Positions 1 through 11,890 are shown, numbered from the stretch's first letter. The stretch is 64,000 bases of DNA from Balaenoptera acutorostrata (GCF_949987535.1 NC_080082.1:29739164-29803163), one strand, 5' to 3'. Made by a program: numbers and translations. Notes: generated by a model from the sequence alone, not told the origin.

Positions 1-150
1 GGAACTGCCCTCATCTTGCGGGTGAGGACACTGTAGCTTAGGTGGCATCATTCATCCCGAGGTCACCCGTTAGGGAACGATGGTGTCTGGGCTCCAACCC
101 AGGTGGTCTGACCACAAAGCCATGTGCTTAATCACTCACGCTACTGCATA
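1..150 (-). repeat. MIR fragment
   Basis: This is a degraded MIR tail-to-head stretch: 'ggtcacccgtta..ctccaacccaggtggtctgaccacaaagcc' then 'gtgcttaatcactcacgctactg', which fits the reverse complement of the MIR tRNA-like half. Confidence 0.5.
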
Positions 151-290
151 TTTGAGACCCAGGTTCAAGTCCTGGCTCTGCCAAGACGGCTGTGAAACCC
201 TCTCCCTCTCTTGGCCTCAGCCTCCCCATCTGTACAAGCAGGCTGGAGTAGATGGCTTTGGAGAACCTTCCAGTTCAACATTTAGGCATT
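150..290 (+). repeat. MIR fragment
   Basis: The pieces 'cccaggttcaagtcctggct' and 'ctcagcctccccatctgta' match the forward MIR consensus order. The copy is much degraded. Confidence 0.45.
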
Positions 291-1409
291 CGGTACAGGC
301 TTGTAGTTGCTAAGTGCTGGTTCAGCCAACGCCTGTGAGCGGCGGGTGGGCAGACAGGACTCCAGGGCGGCAAGCGGCAGTGTGTGCACACTTGCCCGAC
401 GCCCTGGGGGCTGACTGACCTCCGCCCTCTACCCTGCGGTGGTCGGTGGGCCAGGGTCACAGAGTGTGTGGTCTGCGGTAACCCCTTTCCCTGATTCAGA
501 CTGTACCTCGCCCCCCAGTGTCCCAGCTGTGGAGCCATCTTCCCAAGAACAGAGCCTTCACCGGCCAAGACGGGAAGTGTGAACACTTGCAATTCATTTC
601 AGGCCGGCTCTGTGGCTTTGGCAGCCTGCTAAGAAAAGATCCGTGTCCTGTTCCAGACGTAGTCTGGGAAGAAATAAGCAATGCTCTTGGTTTTCTCATG
701 AGCCAGGGTATAAAAACAATTAAAGACAGGACACAGCAATGTCCTGCATGAAGTTCCTTATTCTAGAAAGCCCCTCCCCATGGACTGCAGGGGTCCTCGC
801 CTGCTTGGAGGCAAAACGCGGGCAGGGACTTCAGACGACAAGTTTCCATCTGCGGGGTGCTTCCTAGGGCAACACTCCTGCCCCACTCGTCATTACACTC
901 CTCAGGGGAGGGCGTGAGTCCTCCTCCTCCAAAGGCGACTTTGCACAAAGAAGCGGAGCATGCGAGGCTCCACTCCTTTTCTCTTTAGCATCAGTCTCCC
1001 CATAGACAACTCAGGCCTGCTCCAGCCAAGTGCTAAACAAGGCGGGGCAGGCTGTACCCCTTTGGCGATGGCTACAGGAAGCTTAATCTTGGGGTGTAAT
1101 ATTAGAAGCCTGTGGTGGCCCCTCACCCAGGCCGGCAGCAGTAGTAAAGCTCATACACCTTCTGCAGCTCTGCTGCCTGCAGAGGCCAGGAAAGCCCTGC
1201 TCCTGATACCCAGGAGGGGCGCAGAGAGGCTGGACAAGGCTGGCCTGGGGCTTCTGTAGTTTTGCTTGCAGCTCCTTCCACTGAAAACCCTTTCCCTCTG
1301 CCCCATCTCTGCCTGACCTAGCCCAATGCCACCTTCGCCATGGTCTTTGCAGACCCTCTCAGTCTGAAGAGTTCCTTCTTCCACTAATGTAACATCTTAT
1401 GCTTTTTGG

Positions 1410-1680
1410 ACCATGGGCACTCATGGTAAGAAAAACCTTATTTATCGAGACATATGGGTTGCTATAACTGAAACACAAAAATTCCACAAGACAGCTCTAA
1501 CTTTAGTATGTGCAATGCATGCTGTTATTATCTAGACGATTTCATTTTGAAAAATTGTGGTGACCCACTAAATTGATTTAATGACAGTTGAAAAACCCAC
1601 AGTTTGTATCTCAATGAAAGTGCAACCTATGATGTAAAACTGTCTTCAAGGTAAAGTTAAGTTTTTTAAAAAGCAAGATC
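1410..1680. mobile_element. Possible old DNA-transposon remnant
   Basis: The 'tttgaaaaattgtggtgacc' segment followed by 'cactaaattgattt' and 'aaaaacccacagtttg' resembles a hAT-type non-autonomous element seen across mammals. The family is not assigned. Confidence 0.3.
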
Positions 1681-2294
1681 TATAATAGTGTGTATAGTTT
1701 GTGACCATTAGTGTTTATTGAAAGGGGGACACACATATGTCTCTGAACGGAGATGCAAGAAACTAATAACATTGACCTATATCTACCTGGCTATAACACA
1801 CATAATACTACAATCAATTGAATCTGTCTTATTTCTTCTTGCATCACTAGTACTAGCATCAAGCCTGGCACATAGTAGGTATCCGTAAATGTTTAACGAG
1901 TTGAATTCAAAAGAACACTTAATGAAGTTCCCCAAACTTATTTACCCACCTACCTTTCTTTCTATCTTCCCTTCTTTCCTCACTAGTCCGTCAATAAATA
2001 TTTACTGAAGACCTACTATGTGTCAGGTGTTGGGATGGTTGTGGTCCTAGCCTGGTTTTGCTCTATCTTAGAATTCCTCCAAGCCCTGGTCTGCATTTCA
2101 TTTGGGTTCTTCCTTGGGGCAGATACCATGTCTCCAATATGCTGATAGGAAGTTCCACTTCAGGCTCTTGTCAAATTTCATTCTTGTTGGTTGCTGGTCC
2201 CCTGTCACTATCTTTGCTATCTATGGCATAACCAAGACTTTAGGAGAACCAGAGAGAACCCTGATGCACCCCACTTTTCAAAATCAGTTGCCTA

Positions 2295-2649
2295 GGGCTT
2301 CCCTGGTGGCACCATGGTTAAGAATCTGCCTGCCAATGCAGGGGACACAGGTTTGATCCCTGGTCAAGGAAGATCCCACATGCTGCAGAGCTACTAAGCC
2401 CGTGCGCCACAACTACTGAGCCTGCACTCTAGAGCCCGCGAGCCATAGCTACTGAGCCTGCGTGCCACAACTACTGAAGCCCGTGCGCCTAGAGCCCGTG
2501 CTCCGCAACAAGAGAAGCCACTGCAATGAGAAGCCCGTGCACCACAAGGAAGAGTAGCCCCCGCTTGCCGCAACTAGAGAAAGTCCACGCACAGCAATGA
2601 AGACCCAACGCAGCCAAAAATAAATAAATAAAATAAATTTAAAAAAATT
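2295..2649 (+). mobile_element. CHR-type tRNA-derived SINE
   Basis: The head 'gcttccctggtggc' is followed by A/B-box-like sequence, a body with 'acaactactgag', and the tail 'gcagccaaaaataaataaat'. It is flanked by a perfect 16-bp target-site duplication caaaatcagttgccta (2279-2294 and 2650-2665). This family is characteristic of cetaceans and hippos. Confidence 0.93.
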
Positions 2650-2665
2650 CAAAATCAGTTGCCTA

Positions 2666-3182
2666 ATGAAGCTTCTCATAAATTCATGCCTACCTGATTA
2701 TTGTTGCCTTGTAACCCCCAATGAACATACACACTGTGTGTTCCACACTGACTCTGGGCTTTACCACAAGACTTATCTTGTTCATTGGGACAATAGCAAG
2801 CATGATGTAAACAGAGACTGCAAGAGCTACTTGTACATTGGGGCTTGTCTGCTTGGAACATGCTCTTGGAACTCAGCCATCATGCTGTGAGATACCCAAG
2901 CTACAGCGCGAGGCTGTATGGAAACCACCCAAGGTGCTCTGGTTGACAGCTCCAGTTAAGCTCCCAGCCAGTACCAACTGCCATCCATGAGTGTTAGCCA
3001 TCTTGGAGGTTCCAGCCCAGTCAAGCCCCCAGACATGTAGCTCAGGCAATATCACGTGGAGCAGAAGAACCACCTTGCTGAGCCCAGTCAACCCACAGAA
3101 TCATGAGAGGGAATAAAGTGGTTGTTATTTTACATCTCTACATCTTGAGGTATTTTGTTACACAGCGATAGCTAACCAAAAC
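2666..3182 (+). mobile_element. MLT1-type (MaLR) LTR
   Basis: The ending 'gtcaacccacagaatcatga..ggaataaagtggttgttattt..gttacacagcgatagctaacc' follows the MLT1 LTR 3' end, including its AATAAA. It is an ancient solo LTR next to the SINE insertion. Confidence 0.6.
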
Positions 3183-3749
3183 ACTGGACAGAATATTTCC
3201 CAGCTACAGCCTCTTTAATACAGCCAAGCTCCACATGGACCCATAGGGTCCAAATGGAGCTGTTGTTCTCATGATATTCCTCAGGCTCAGAATCAATGTG
3301 GCCCATGACCTGAGTATACTCCACCCTGAGGTGCTGACTATGGGGGGCAGTGTCACCTAAGTCAGAATGCCAACTCTGGAAGGCTCTCCTAGGTCATCGA
3401 ACCTTGTGCTCCTCTCTCCAGGAAACGCAGACCCTTGCGAGCACTCCACATTGTTTCAGAGGATGCCCCAGGATTCATCTAGATATCTTCTGGAGCGTTC
3501 TCATTTACTCAAAAGTTCAGAGGTGGGAACAATCAATTTTATAGTGAAGGAAATGGTTATATGCTAGAGAAGGCTGCAATATTTGCATGCAGTTTTAGTC
3601 CAGAATTTAAGATTTATCAAACACATGTCAACAGGTTGCTTTGGGCTTTTTCCAGAGACCCTTGGGGTGTCCCATTCCCTGGTCTCTGCTATTAGGGAGG
3701 CTTTGGTGGGAAAGTGTGAAGAACCCTGATCCACTTGCACTCCCTCATC

Positions 3750-3865
3750 CTACTGCTGGGGAGTCCTGGGCTTAGGGAAGGGAGGGGATTCGTCTAAAGT
3801 CTCCAGCAAGCCAGTGGCAGAGCTGGGGTGCAAACCCAGGTTTTGTACTTCTAGCACCACCTTTT
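3750..3865 (-). repeat. MIR fragment
   Basis: The order 'agccagtggcagagctgggg' then 'gcaaacccagg' fits reverse-orientation MIR. Confidence 0.5.
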
Positions 3866-3952
3866 CTTTTCACCAACTACCTGTTTATAGGTAGGAAAAA
3901 AACATCTTTTTTGAGGTCAACCTCCCAACTGAAAGAGAAACAAAGATATTAC

Positions 3953-4091
3953 CTTTCCTGATGTCTTCACTCCTTTCCAGAGGCTAAAAAACAGGACGAT
4001 GACGACGACGATCAGACAGAGCAAGAGCTGCCACTGGGGCAGGCCGATGTCATGAATCCCACTACTCTCATGAAGGTGCAGGACGCCACGC
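3953..4091 (-). CDS. SLC6A2: NET coding exon 5, residues 215-261
   Basis: This 139-nt exon encodes the end of the second extracellular loop ([16 protein letters not shown]), TM4 ([17 protein letters not shown]) and the start of the next intracellular loop, GVKTSGK. Thr258-Ser259, described in NET as a PKC-linked trafficking motif, is present. The acceptor is tccccacag (AG at 4093-4092). The exon ends on a full codon (AAG) before donor gtaata, which lacks the usual G at +5. Skipping this exon would shift the frame. Confidence 0.93.
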
Positions 4092-4454
4092 CTGTGGGGA
4101 GGAGAGGGGAGCGGACCGGGGAAGATGGTGTCGTCAGGGAGGATGACCAAGGCCTCGACCACAGGCCAGTCCTCCAAAGTGCACATTGATGGAGACAGGC
4201 CCTGGGCTGCCCCGGCTACAGCCCTGCATCACTTGGACCTGCCCTGCACAGTCATGGCCTGTGCCCAGCACCTCCCTGCCCTGGGCCAGCAACTCATCTG
4301 GGGAGACGTCCTCACCCAAGGCTGCTTTTTAAACGGCAACAGAAGCTTTCAACATAACAAATATCTCTTGAGTGCCACCTGCAAGCCAGGTCCTGGGGAG
4401 ATGGTGGTAAATAAACAAAGGAAAGGTCTCTGCCCTCATAGCACTCATGGTCTA

Positions 4455-4640
4455 AAGCAGTGGACACTGGAACATTTGGCAATGGCTGGAGATGTCTTTG
4501 ACTGTCACGACTTGGGTAGGAGACATCTAGAGGACAGAGAAGTGGGACATCCTATGATGCACAGGACAACCTAAACATCCTATAAGGCACAGGACAGCCT
4601 CCAAAATTGCCATGTTGCTGAGGTTTAGAATACCTGGTCT
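4455..4640 (+). mobile_element. hAT-type non-autonomous DNA element, copy 1
   Basis: The segment contains 'caatggctggagatgtcttt', 'acatcctatgatgcacagga' and 'gaggtttagaat', the same family as the element at 6077-6305. An internal stretch, 'acatcctat..gcacaggaca', is repeated. Confidence 0.6.
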
Positions 4641-5165
4641 AGAGACTGAGATAAGAGTAAACTTTTCTCCTATTTGGGAATATCTACCCCAACTAAAGGT
4701 ATGTGTATCCTCTGCTTTAGCAATTCCACTCCTGGGTATTTGCCCAATAGAAACATGTACATATGTTCACCAAAAGACATGGTCTAGAATGTTCATAGCA
4801 GCATTATTCATAACAACCCCAAATTGCAAAATAAGTATCTATAAACAGTAGACTACAGGGACTTCCCTGGTGGTCCAGTGGCTAAGAATCCGCCTTGCAA
4901 TGCAGGGGATGCTGGTTCGATCTCTGGTCGGGGAACTGAGATCCCACATGCCTTGGGGCAACTAAGCCCGTGCGCCTCAACTAGAGAGAAGACTGCACAC
5001 TGCAACAAAAGATCCCGCGTGCTGCAACTAAGACCCAATGCAGCCAATAAATAAATAAATATTAAACAAAACAAAACAAAAACAGTAGACTACATAAATT
5101 ATGATATATTCATAAATTGGAATATTATATAGCAACTAGCTCTGTATGGATGAATCTCCCACACC
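4640..5165 (+). mobile_element. Old L1 3' fragment, split by a SINE
   Basis: Degraded ORF2 C-terminal coding sequence reads AIPLLGICPIET..MFIAALFIT in the + direction, as in L1 ORF2. It is interrupted at 4858-5079 by a SINE and resumes with 'taaattatgatatattcata'. Confidence 0.7.
4858..5079 (+). mobile_element. CHR-type SINE, short form
   Basis: The head 'acttccctggtggtccagtg' and the tail 'gacccaatgcagccaataaa' are flanked by a perfect 15-bp duplication aaacagtagactaca (4843-4857, 5080-5094). It inserted into an older L1 fragment. Confidence 0.93.
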
Positions 5166-6076
5166 TAATTTCGTGAGAAAGAAGTCAAAACTGAAAGAGG
5201 ACTGCTGGGGGCAGGTGACAAGGCTGTGGACAAGTAGGTGATGGCTCCAGCCACATGGAGCTCCTGGGTAACAAAAGCTGGTGCAAACATTCCCCATCTT
5301 GAGCCTTTTTCCTCTTCAGTAAAATGGCTCTCACGAGGCTTACATTGCAGAATGTGAGACAGTGCCTAGAACCCAGGAAATGCTCAGCGCCAGTGGTCAT
5401 TGTAACTATCATTCTGATTGAGTCCCAGCCTTCAAGGGGCAGTGGGCATTGGCAAAGAAGCTAAGGAGTGCCCAGAAAACTCAGCCAAGAGAGTCAGTGT
5501 GGCGGGCTCCAGGGAGGGGGTGGCTGGTGCCTTCTCTGCGGGCCTGTGGGAGAGCCGGTGAGTTGAGAAGGGGTGCCCAGGTGTGGTAGGGGCGAGATGG
5601 GGAGAGGGAGGTGGGTGGTGACAGGCAAACAGAGGAGTCTGCAGTGAGCACGCAGGAATGAATGAGCAGAGCTGTGTGGCTGATCAAGGCCCACAAAGAC
5701 CCGTGTCCCCATCTCCAGAACGGCCTTCATCCCCACTGCCCCCAGGCAGGATGCTATGGCTTTAAACTACTCACCCTGCATCAGCTTCCCTGAGCAATCA
5801 GTCTCTGTGTCTGGCCCCTCCTAGTCCTATCTCTTGATCTGCAACCAACAACCCCGTCTTCATGGCCCGATGCCAGGCCGGACCCATATTCTGTTCCTCC
5901 AGGACTACTGTAAAAACTTCCTCATCCTCCCGCCATCCCAGTCTCTCTGCCTCCACTCGGCCTCCTTAAATCCACAGTCTGTGCTGCCGTAGAACCATCC
6001 GATTCATCTGAAGTTGTGTTCTAACTTTGTCACTCTTCCGCCCCCAAATCCTCAGAGGCTCCTTATCACCTAAAAC

Positions 6077-6305
6077 AGTGGTTCTCACTGGGGGCAATTT
6101 TGCCCCTGCCTTCCCTGGACACTTGGCAACAGCTGGAGACATTTTTGGTTGTCACAGCTGGAGGGCAGAGGGGTGTTACTGGTGTCTAGTGGGCAGAAGC
6201 CCGGGATGGGCCTAAACGTCCAAAATGCACAGGACAGCCTTCCCACCGCAACACAGAATTATCCAGCCCCAAATGTCAAAAGCATCAGCGTTGTGGAATC
6301 CTGGT
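6077..6305 (+). mobile_element. hAT-type non-autonomous DNA element, copy 2
   Basis: It begins 'cagtggttctcactggggg' and contains 'ctggagacatttttggttgt', 'tctagtgggcagaagcc' and 'aaaatgcacaggacagcc'. The terminal CAGTGGTTCTCA is typical of Charlie-like hAT elements. It belongs to the same family as 4455-4640. Confidence 0.65.
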
Positions 6306-6591
6306 AGAGAGGATAAAAACATAAGCCTTTCAGAATCGGAGGCCTTTCTCAATCGTCCTGTACCAAGTGCACCCCATGCCTTGCCACACCATGCCTTTGG
6401 CTCCTGGCGACCACCAGCCACTTGTCATTCCCGAATTACATGAAGCTCTTGTCACTCTGGGCCTTGGAACTGTCTGTTCCTTTATGCCTAGCACACACTT
6501 CCTGGCCCAATGTGTCTGCCTGGTGAACTTCTGTCCCTGCTAGTCTCAGCTCAAAAATGAGGCCCTGGCTGAGGTCCCTCTCCTATGCTGA

Positions 6592-6830
6592 GAAGGAAGG
6601 AGAGAGAGGGAGTGGGAGAGGGAGGGAGAGAGTGGGAGAGGGAGGGAGACAGAGAGGAAGAAGAAGGAGAAGGAGGGGGAAGAGTAGGGGGAGAGAGAGG
6701 AGAAGGGAGGGGAGGAGGGGGCAGGGGAGGAGGGGGAGGGGGAAGAGGAGGAGAAGCATGGGGTTGGGGAGGGGAGAGGGGAGGGGAGGGAAGCGAAGGG
6801 AAGGGAGGAGATTGGAAGAGAAGAGAGGCC
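6592..6830. repeat. Polypurine (GA-rich) tract
   Basis: About 240 bases are almost purely A and G on the plus strand, made of irregular gggag/gagag/ggaag units. Overlapping open frames (Arg/Gly/Glu-only) are products of composition. It sits in SLC6A2 intron 4. Confidence 0.95.
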
Positions 6831-7801
6831 GGGCATATCTAAAAAGATGGAGAACCAGAATCAGGTACTGAGCCCATCTGACTCTTAATCCTGCTTCTTC
6901 CCATTTCTTTCCATACGGGCCAAGTATTGAATGGTATCAATAACCATTTGGCCAATTTGACTGTTAAAATCATGAAAAAAAAAAAAGGCACTGAACCAAC
7001 TGTGCTTGCCCTCAAACGTGCTAAAATGACTCTAGAATCCAATCAGATGGCCGAAATGCCTCCTAACCGGCCCAGGTGACCCACATGTGTGTGAGGTCCA
7101 CTTTCAGCCTGGCAGTGGTTGTCTAGATATTTCATCAGTGAAAAAGCCAGACTCCAGAGCTGATTTCCAAGAAAAGAGAACCCAGCCTCTTCCCCCGTAA
7201 CAGGCCCAAGCCTTGGGGGTTAGTACAAGTAACTTGGGTTTGTTGTAGTTTTCCAGCAGTTTAATGAAAATGAATCATCGTGGAGTACACGGTCCAGACT
7301 TTCCGAAGTCTACAGGCCAAATGGGCTCAGATCTCACTTTACGTTTAAGTGCAAAGGGTTAGCGTTGGGGTGGAGGGAGAGTTCTCTTCCCCACCAGGAA
7401 CAGGCAGGGGGTAGAAGTTTTCTATTCCCTGAGCGTGTTCACCAAGGGTGCCCTTTTACAGATTAAGTTACAGAGCCTCGGGGTTTCCTTCAGCCTTGGG
7501 CTATTTGGCTTCAGGCCTGGAGTCTGGGGAGTATCGAAGTTTTATTCCCTTGAATGATATGTTCAATCTATCAGCTTAAATAAGTACAAGATGGCGAGAG
7601 AATCGGCCAGCAGGCTCTGAGGAAAGCAAAAAAACCAAGTAATCTCCTCAGGGTTGGTCCTGGGAGTCCTACCTGCTGGGTCCCCAGACTGAGAGGGGGT
7701 AACTTTTAAAGCAGAAGCATTTAGATAAAAGGGCCATTAAAAACAAATCCAGAGGCAGCTCATGACTTAGATACTGAGAAGCACACAAAAGCAGCTTCAA
7801 G

Positions 7802-8116
7802 GGCTTCCCTGGTGGCGCAGTGGTTAAGAATCTGCCTGCCAATGCAGGGGACATGGGTTTGAGTCCTGGTCTGGGAAGATGCCACATGCCGCGGAGCAAC
7901 TAAGCCCGTGAGCCACAACTACTGAGCCTGTGTGTCTGGAGCCTGTGCTCCGCAACGAGAGGCCGCGATGGTGAGAGGCCCGCGCACTGCGATGAAGAGT
8001 GGCCCCCGCTTGCCACAACTGGAGAAAGCCCTCGCACAGAAACGAAGACCCAACACAACCAAAAATAAATAAATAAATAAATAAATAACATAACATAACA
8101 TAAAAAAAAAAAAAAA
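7802..8116 (+). mobile_element. CHR-type SINE
   Basis: It carries the head 'gcttccctggtggcgcagtg' and a tail of (aata)n followed by (acata)n and A16. The duplication gcagcttcaag flanks it (7791-7801, 8117-8127). Confidence 0.92.
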
Positions 8117-8254
8117 GCAGCTTCAAGGTGAGAAAGAGATGCATGAGAAGGGCTCCGATCTCCCCAGAGGGACTCCTGCACTCCTGTCCCGAACACACCC
8201 CACTGGAGACTCTGATGGGATGGAAGAGAAGACGGGAGAGGCCTGTGGATGGGG

Positions 8255-8430
8255 CGAGGGCCTTAACTCAGACGGCCCGGGTTCGGATCCCAGCTCTGCC
8301 ACTTCCCTAAAACCTGTACCACTACATTCTTATCTGTAAAATAGGAGTAATTCCCCCCTCCATGAACTGCGAGGACTAAATGGGACTTGGACGTGAGAAG
8401 ATGCTTGGTGCCTGGCTCACGGCAGCTGTG
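8255..8430 (+). repeat. MIR
   Basis: The order 'gggttcggatcccagctctg', 'ttatctgtaaaatagga' and 'gaagatgcttggtgcctgg' follows the forward MIR consensus. Confidence 0.65.
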
Positions 8431-9119
8431 AAGCTTGGGGTGGGGGTGTACTTCAAAGGATGGAGGAGGGGAAGGAAGGGGGAGGAGGGAAGGGGGCAGG
8501 AGCTCTGCGGAGCAGGAAGGTGTAGAAATAATCCCTGGGTTCTGCTCCCCACGACAACCCCCAAGCCCCTGCGGCCCCACGTAAGAGAATGTCATCTCCT
8601 TTCACCTCATTCTGCTCACAGACAAGCCGGGAGGAAGTTTCAGGCTGTAATTAAAGCAACCTGGGTTTCAAAACCCAACTCACTTCTCCCTCCGGCTGGG
8701 GCAGATCTGCTGGCTATGAAGACGTCAGAGAAGGAATCAAATAATAACTAGACTAGAGACAAGGCTATCATTTCCCATTTTAATTTATAAGGACGAGGGT
8801 TGCCAAGAGCAAAAAGAAAGATCCTGTTTTCTTCCTTTATCATGAGATGATAGAGAAAGCACGGAACCAATTACTTGTATCAGCAGCACCCTCAGCTCCA
8901 CTATCCTTTATCGTCTCCTAGTCCAAACCACACTTGTAAACTAGGAAGGCCTAAAACCTCCGCCTGCAAGGTCCCTAACGGTTCTGGGAATGTCCGAGGC
9001 CACGCCCCTAAGGAGAAGAATAAAGGAGGCCCTAGATTTTCCATGACATGATACTGTAGGCATGTTAGCCTGAGCCCACTGAGAATCTTATTCTGTTTGA
9101 GATGGGAGAGTGCAGTGGC

Positions 9120-9310
9120 TAAGACAGGGGCTTTCAGCCTTGGCTGGATATTAGAATCACTGGAGGGCCGTTAATAAAAATCTCCACGCCCCACCGGCTG
9201 CACCCAGACCAACGAAGTGAATCTCTGGGTGTGGGATCCAGGCATCAGTGTGTTTTAAAGCTCTCCAAGTGGTTCCAATGAGCAGCCAGTGTTTAGAATT
9301 GCTGGGCTAA
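9120..9310. mobile_element. Palindromic MER-type DNA element
   Basis: 'ggctggatattagaatcact' near the left and 'gagcagccagtgtttagaat' near the right, with 'accaacgaagtgaatctctg' between, fit a self-complementary Charlie-like element of the 'attagaatcac..gag' family. Confidence 0.5.
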
Positions 9311-9579
9311 GAGCCTGGACTTTGGAGCCAGACTTCCTGGATTCAAACCCACTTCAAATGTCACTTCCAAATGCATGGCTGGGATAGAATCTAAGCTGGA
9401 TAGATGTTAGTTGTGACTATGACAGTATTTTGGAATAATCATAGCCGTTTATAACGGCTAGAATCCAATATAACACAGAAGTTAAGCCTGCAGGCTCTGG
9501 AGTTTCACTGCCTGGCAAGGGAGAGGCCAGGGAGAGGAGAGTGAGGCTCCTGGGGGCAGAGTGTAAGGGGGCGCTCACT

Positions 9580-9810
9580 CTTGGGGTCCCGTAGCTGCAA
9601 ACCGTCTGGGTCCAAATCTTGGCTCTGCACAGGACTAGCCATGTGGCCACGGGCCAGTGATTTGTTCATCTGCGAAATGAGGCCGCGTCATGTATGCAAT
9701 GAAGGTAAGAGTTACAGAAACCTCATCAGGTTGGTGTGAGGCTTACACTGAAATAACACACAAATAAGTTAGCAGAAAGCTTGAGGCACACGGTAAGTGA
9801 TTAGCTGTTG
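9580..9810 (+). repeat. MIR
   Basis: The order 'gtccaaatcttggctctgc', 'tttgttcatctgcgaaatga', 'gaggcttacactgaaataac' and 'agaaagcttgaggcacacgg' follows forward MIR. Confidence 0.6.
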
Positions 9811-10321
9811 CTGCGATGAGGAGGAAGACAGGGATGGTGGTGTTACTGAGATGCTTGCTTTAAGTAACAGCAGTCCTTCAGATCCGTCCGGGGCTGTAGA
9901 AGGATTTCGAATTCCATGACAACTGTGGACCCTCTCCCCACAAAATTCCCAAATCTACATAATTGTGCACATGCCTGCTGGAAGTCTGCAGAAAACACAG
10001 ATGGGGGCAGGTGGACACACAGGTCCAGGACCCTTAGCAAATTCTCCGCCATGGCTCATTGAGGGTAGTTCCTGGGTCCTGAGAACCCTGACTCCTCTGA
10101 GCCCCAGGAGGCAGCAGACTTTCCAGAGACCACCTTTAACCACACCAAGACTCCTTGGTCATGCTGCACCGAGATGGCAGGAGTGGAAATGGTCCTCAGG
10201 AACCCCACTCTCTGGATAATCAGGACTCGTTCCAAGGTCCTTGGCTTAGGGAATACATAGGACCAAAGAAGAGTGGCCCTAAGGTTTCGGTGTTGGTGAA
10301 TTTGTTGTTTTCCATCCTCTA

Positions 10322-10525
10322 GACCTGCACTGCCCAATACGGTAACCACGAGCTTTTTACACATAAACGAATGAAAATTAATGAAGTTAAAAATTCAACT
10401 TAGTCACGCTAGCCACATTTCAACTGCTCACTAACCACGTGTGGCACACAGCTACTGCAGTGGGCTGTGCAGACATAGGACATTTCTATCACGGGGAGTT
10501 CTCCGTAGTAGCACTGCGCCAGACC
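10322..10525 (-). mobile_element. MER5A-like hAT element
   Basis: 'tgcactgcccaatacggtaa', 'gctagccacatttcaactgc' and 'aggacatttctatcacgg' follow the reverse-oriented MER5A consensus (ctgtccaata.. gccac). Confidence 0.65.
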
Positions 10526-10526
10526 A

Positions 10527-10735
10527 GCAGTCAGCAAGCCATGCCCCACCCCCCTGCCCCCCAATCCAGCTGTGGCCCATTGAGTTATGGCCTGTGAGCT
10601 AAGGATGGTTTCTATCTTTTTAAAGGGTAAAATCAAATAAAGAATATGCAAGAGACCTATGTGGCCCACAAGGCCCAAAATATTTCCTATCTAATTTTTT
10701 ACTGGAAAGTTTTCCAACCACTACTCTAGACCATG
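10527..10735 (+). mobile_element. hAT-type element ('agtcagcaa' family)
   Basis: It begins 'agtcagcaagccatg' and contains 'cctatgtggcccacaaggcc' and 'aaaatatttcctatc', ending 'aagttttccaacca'. This is a known mammalian non-autonomous DNA element type; the exact name is not assigned. Confidence 0.5.
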
Positions 10736-10914
10736 TGTACCTTGAGAGTGAGGTTTGAGTGGGATTTACTTGTCCTGCCCCACAGCTTGTACCAGGGACT
10801 TTCTGCTTAGCTGCTAACACTTGCGTAGGGGTTGCTAAAATGGGACTCACCCCCGCCTGAAGCATAAAGACGATAGATGCTACATTCTGAAGAGACCACC
10901 ATGCAAACATCTGA

Positions 10915-11890
10915 AATTAGGTGACTGCAAACAAGTTGACGATTACCAACCTCAAGGACTTAAAAGGATGGAGTAGAGGTTGAGAGAATTCTAGGGAGCA
11001 ACAAAATAAATAATGATGGCTATGGGTTAAAACCACAGAATTAAATAAACACCAATGAGCCCATACTGATAGAAATGAATAAATGAGTAAACGAACGAAT
11101 GAATAAATAGGAGAAAAGGGACTTTTCAATTAATCTAGAGAGAATGATGGGACTAGAAATCACTTTAGATCAACACTATAAATAATAATCCTCGTTTGCA
11201 AGACTCACTGAAGGATGGTAAGAACTGTGGGCAAAAGTCTGATGACAAATGAGATATTTGCATAACCTCAAAGTAACTTCCCAGAAGACACTTACTAATT
11301 ACAGAGAATAATGCTAACCTCTGCACAGGAGGAAGCTGGTAGATGGCACTTTAGCCGAGTGATCAAGGTCAACATGCCTAGTAATAAGAGACTGGCATCC
11401 TGTACCCCCTGATATGATATGCACCAAGAAGGACACAATGTCATTTCCACGTTATTCTTGCCAAAAATGTCAAACTCAGTCTAATCAGGAGAAAACAATG
11501 ACCAACCCACACTGAGGGCTATTTTATAGAAAAACTGACCAGTGCTCTTCAAAAGCATCAAGGGCATGACACTCAAGGAAAGACTAAGGAACTCTCACAG
11601 ATTGGAGGAGACTAAGGAGATGTGACAATTAAATGCCACATGGGACTCTAGGTTGGATCCTGGACCAGGATACGACATTAGTGGGAAAACTGACAAATTC
11701 AAAAATAGTCTTTAGCAGGTTAGTTAATCCATGTTAATTTTCTGATTTCAATCATTGCACTATGGTTGTATAAGGTGTCAACATTAGGGGAAACTGGGTG
11801 AAGGGTCTACAGGGGCTCTGTGTACTACATTTGCAACTTTTTTCTACCTCTAAAATGATTTCAACATAAAATGTTTCTTTTTTTAAAAGA
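10915..11890 (+). mobile_element. Old L1 (L1M) 3' UTR
   Basis: The ending 'ggatcctggaccaggatacg', 'gacattagtgggaaaactga', 'gcactatggttgtataaggt', 'gggtgaagggtctacagggg' and 'aaaatgatttcaacataaaa' fits an L1M 3' terminus. The left border is uncertain. Confidence 0.6.

Larger units (their letters stand above)
1..3952 (-). other. SLC6A2: SLC6A2 intron 5 (part)
   Basis: This is the 5' part of the intron after exon 5. It contains MIR fragments, a DNA-transposon-like stretch, one CHR SINE and an MLT1-type LTR. Between about 300 and 1400, and between 3190 and 3750, I recognise nothing; no coding exon of NET matches there. Confidence 0.85.

Noticed and set aside
2295..2370. tRNA-like A and B boxes in SINE heads as tRNA genes
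   Set aside because: They are embedded in SINEs with A-rich tails and target duplications; no functional tRNA fold is expected.
6557..6871. Arg/Gly/Glu-only frames
   Set aside because: They are translations of the polypurine tract.
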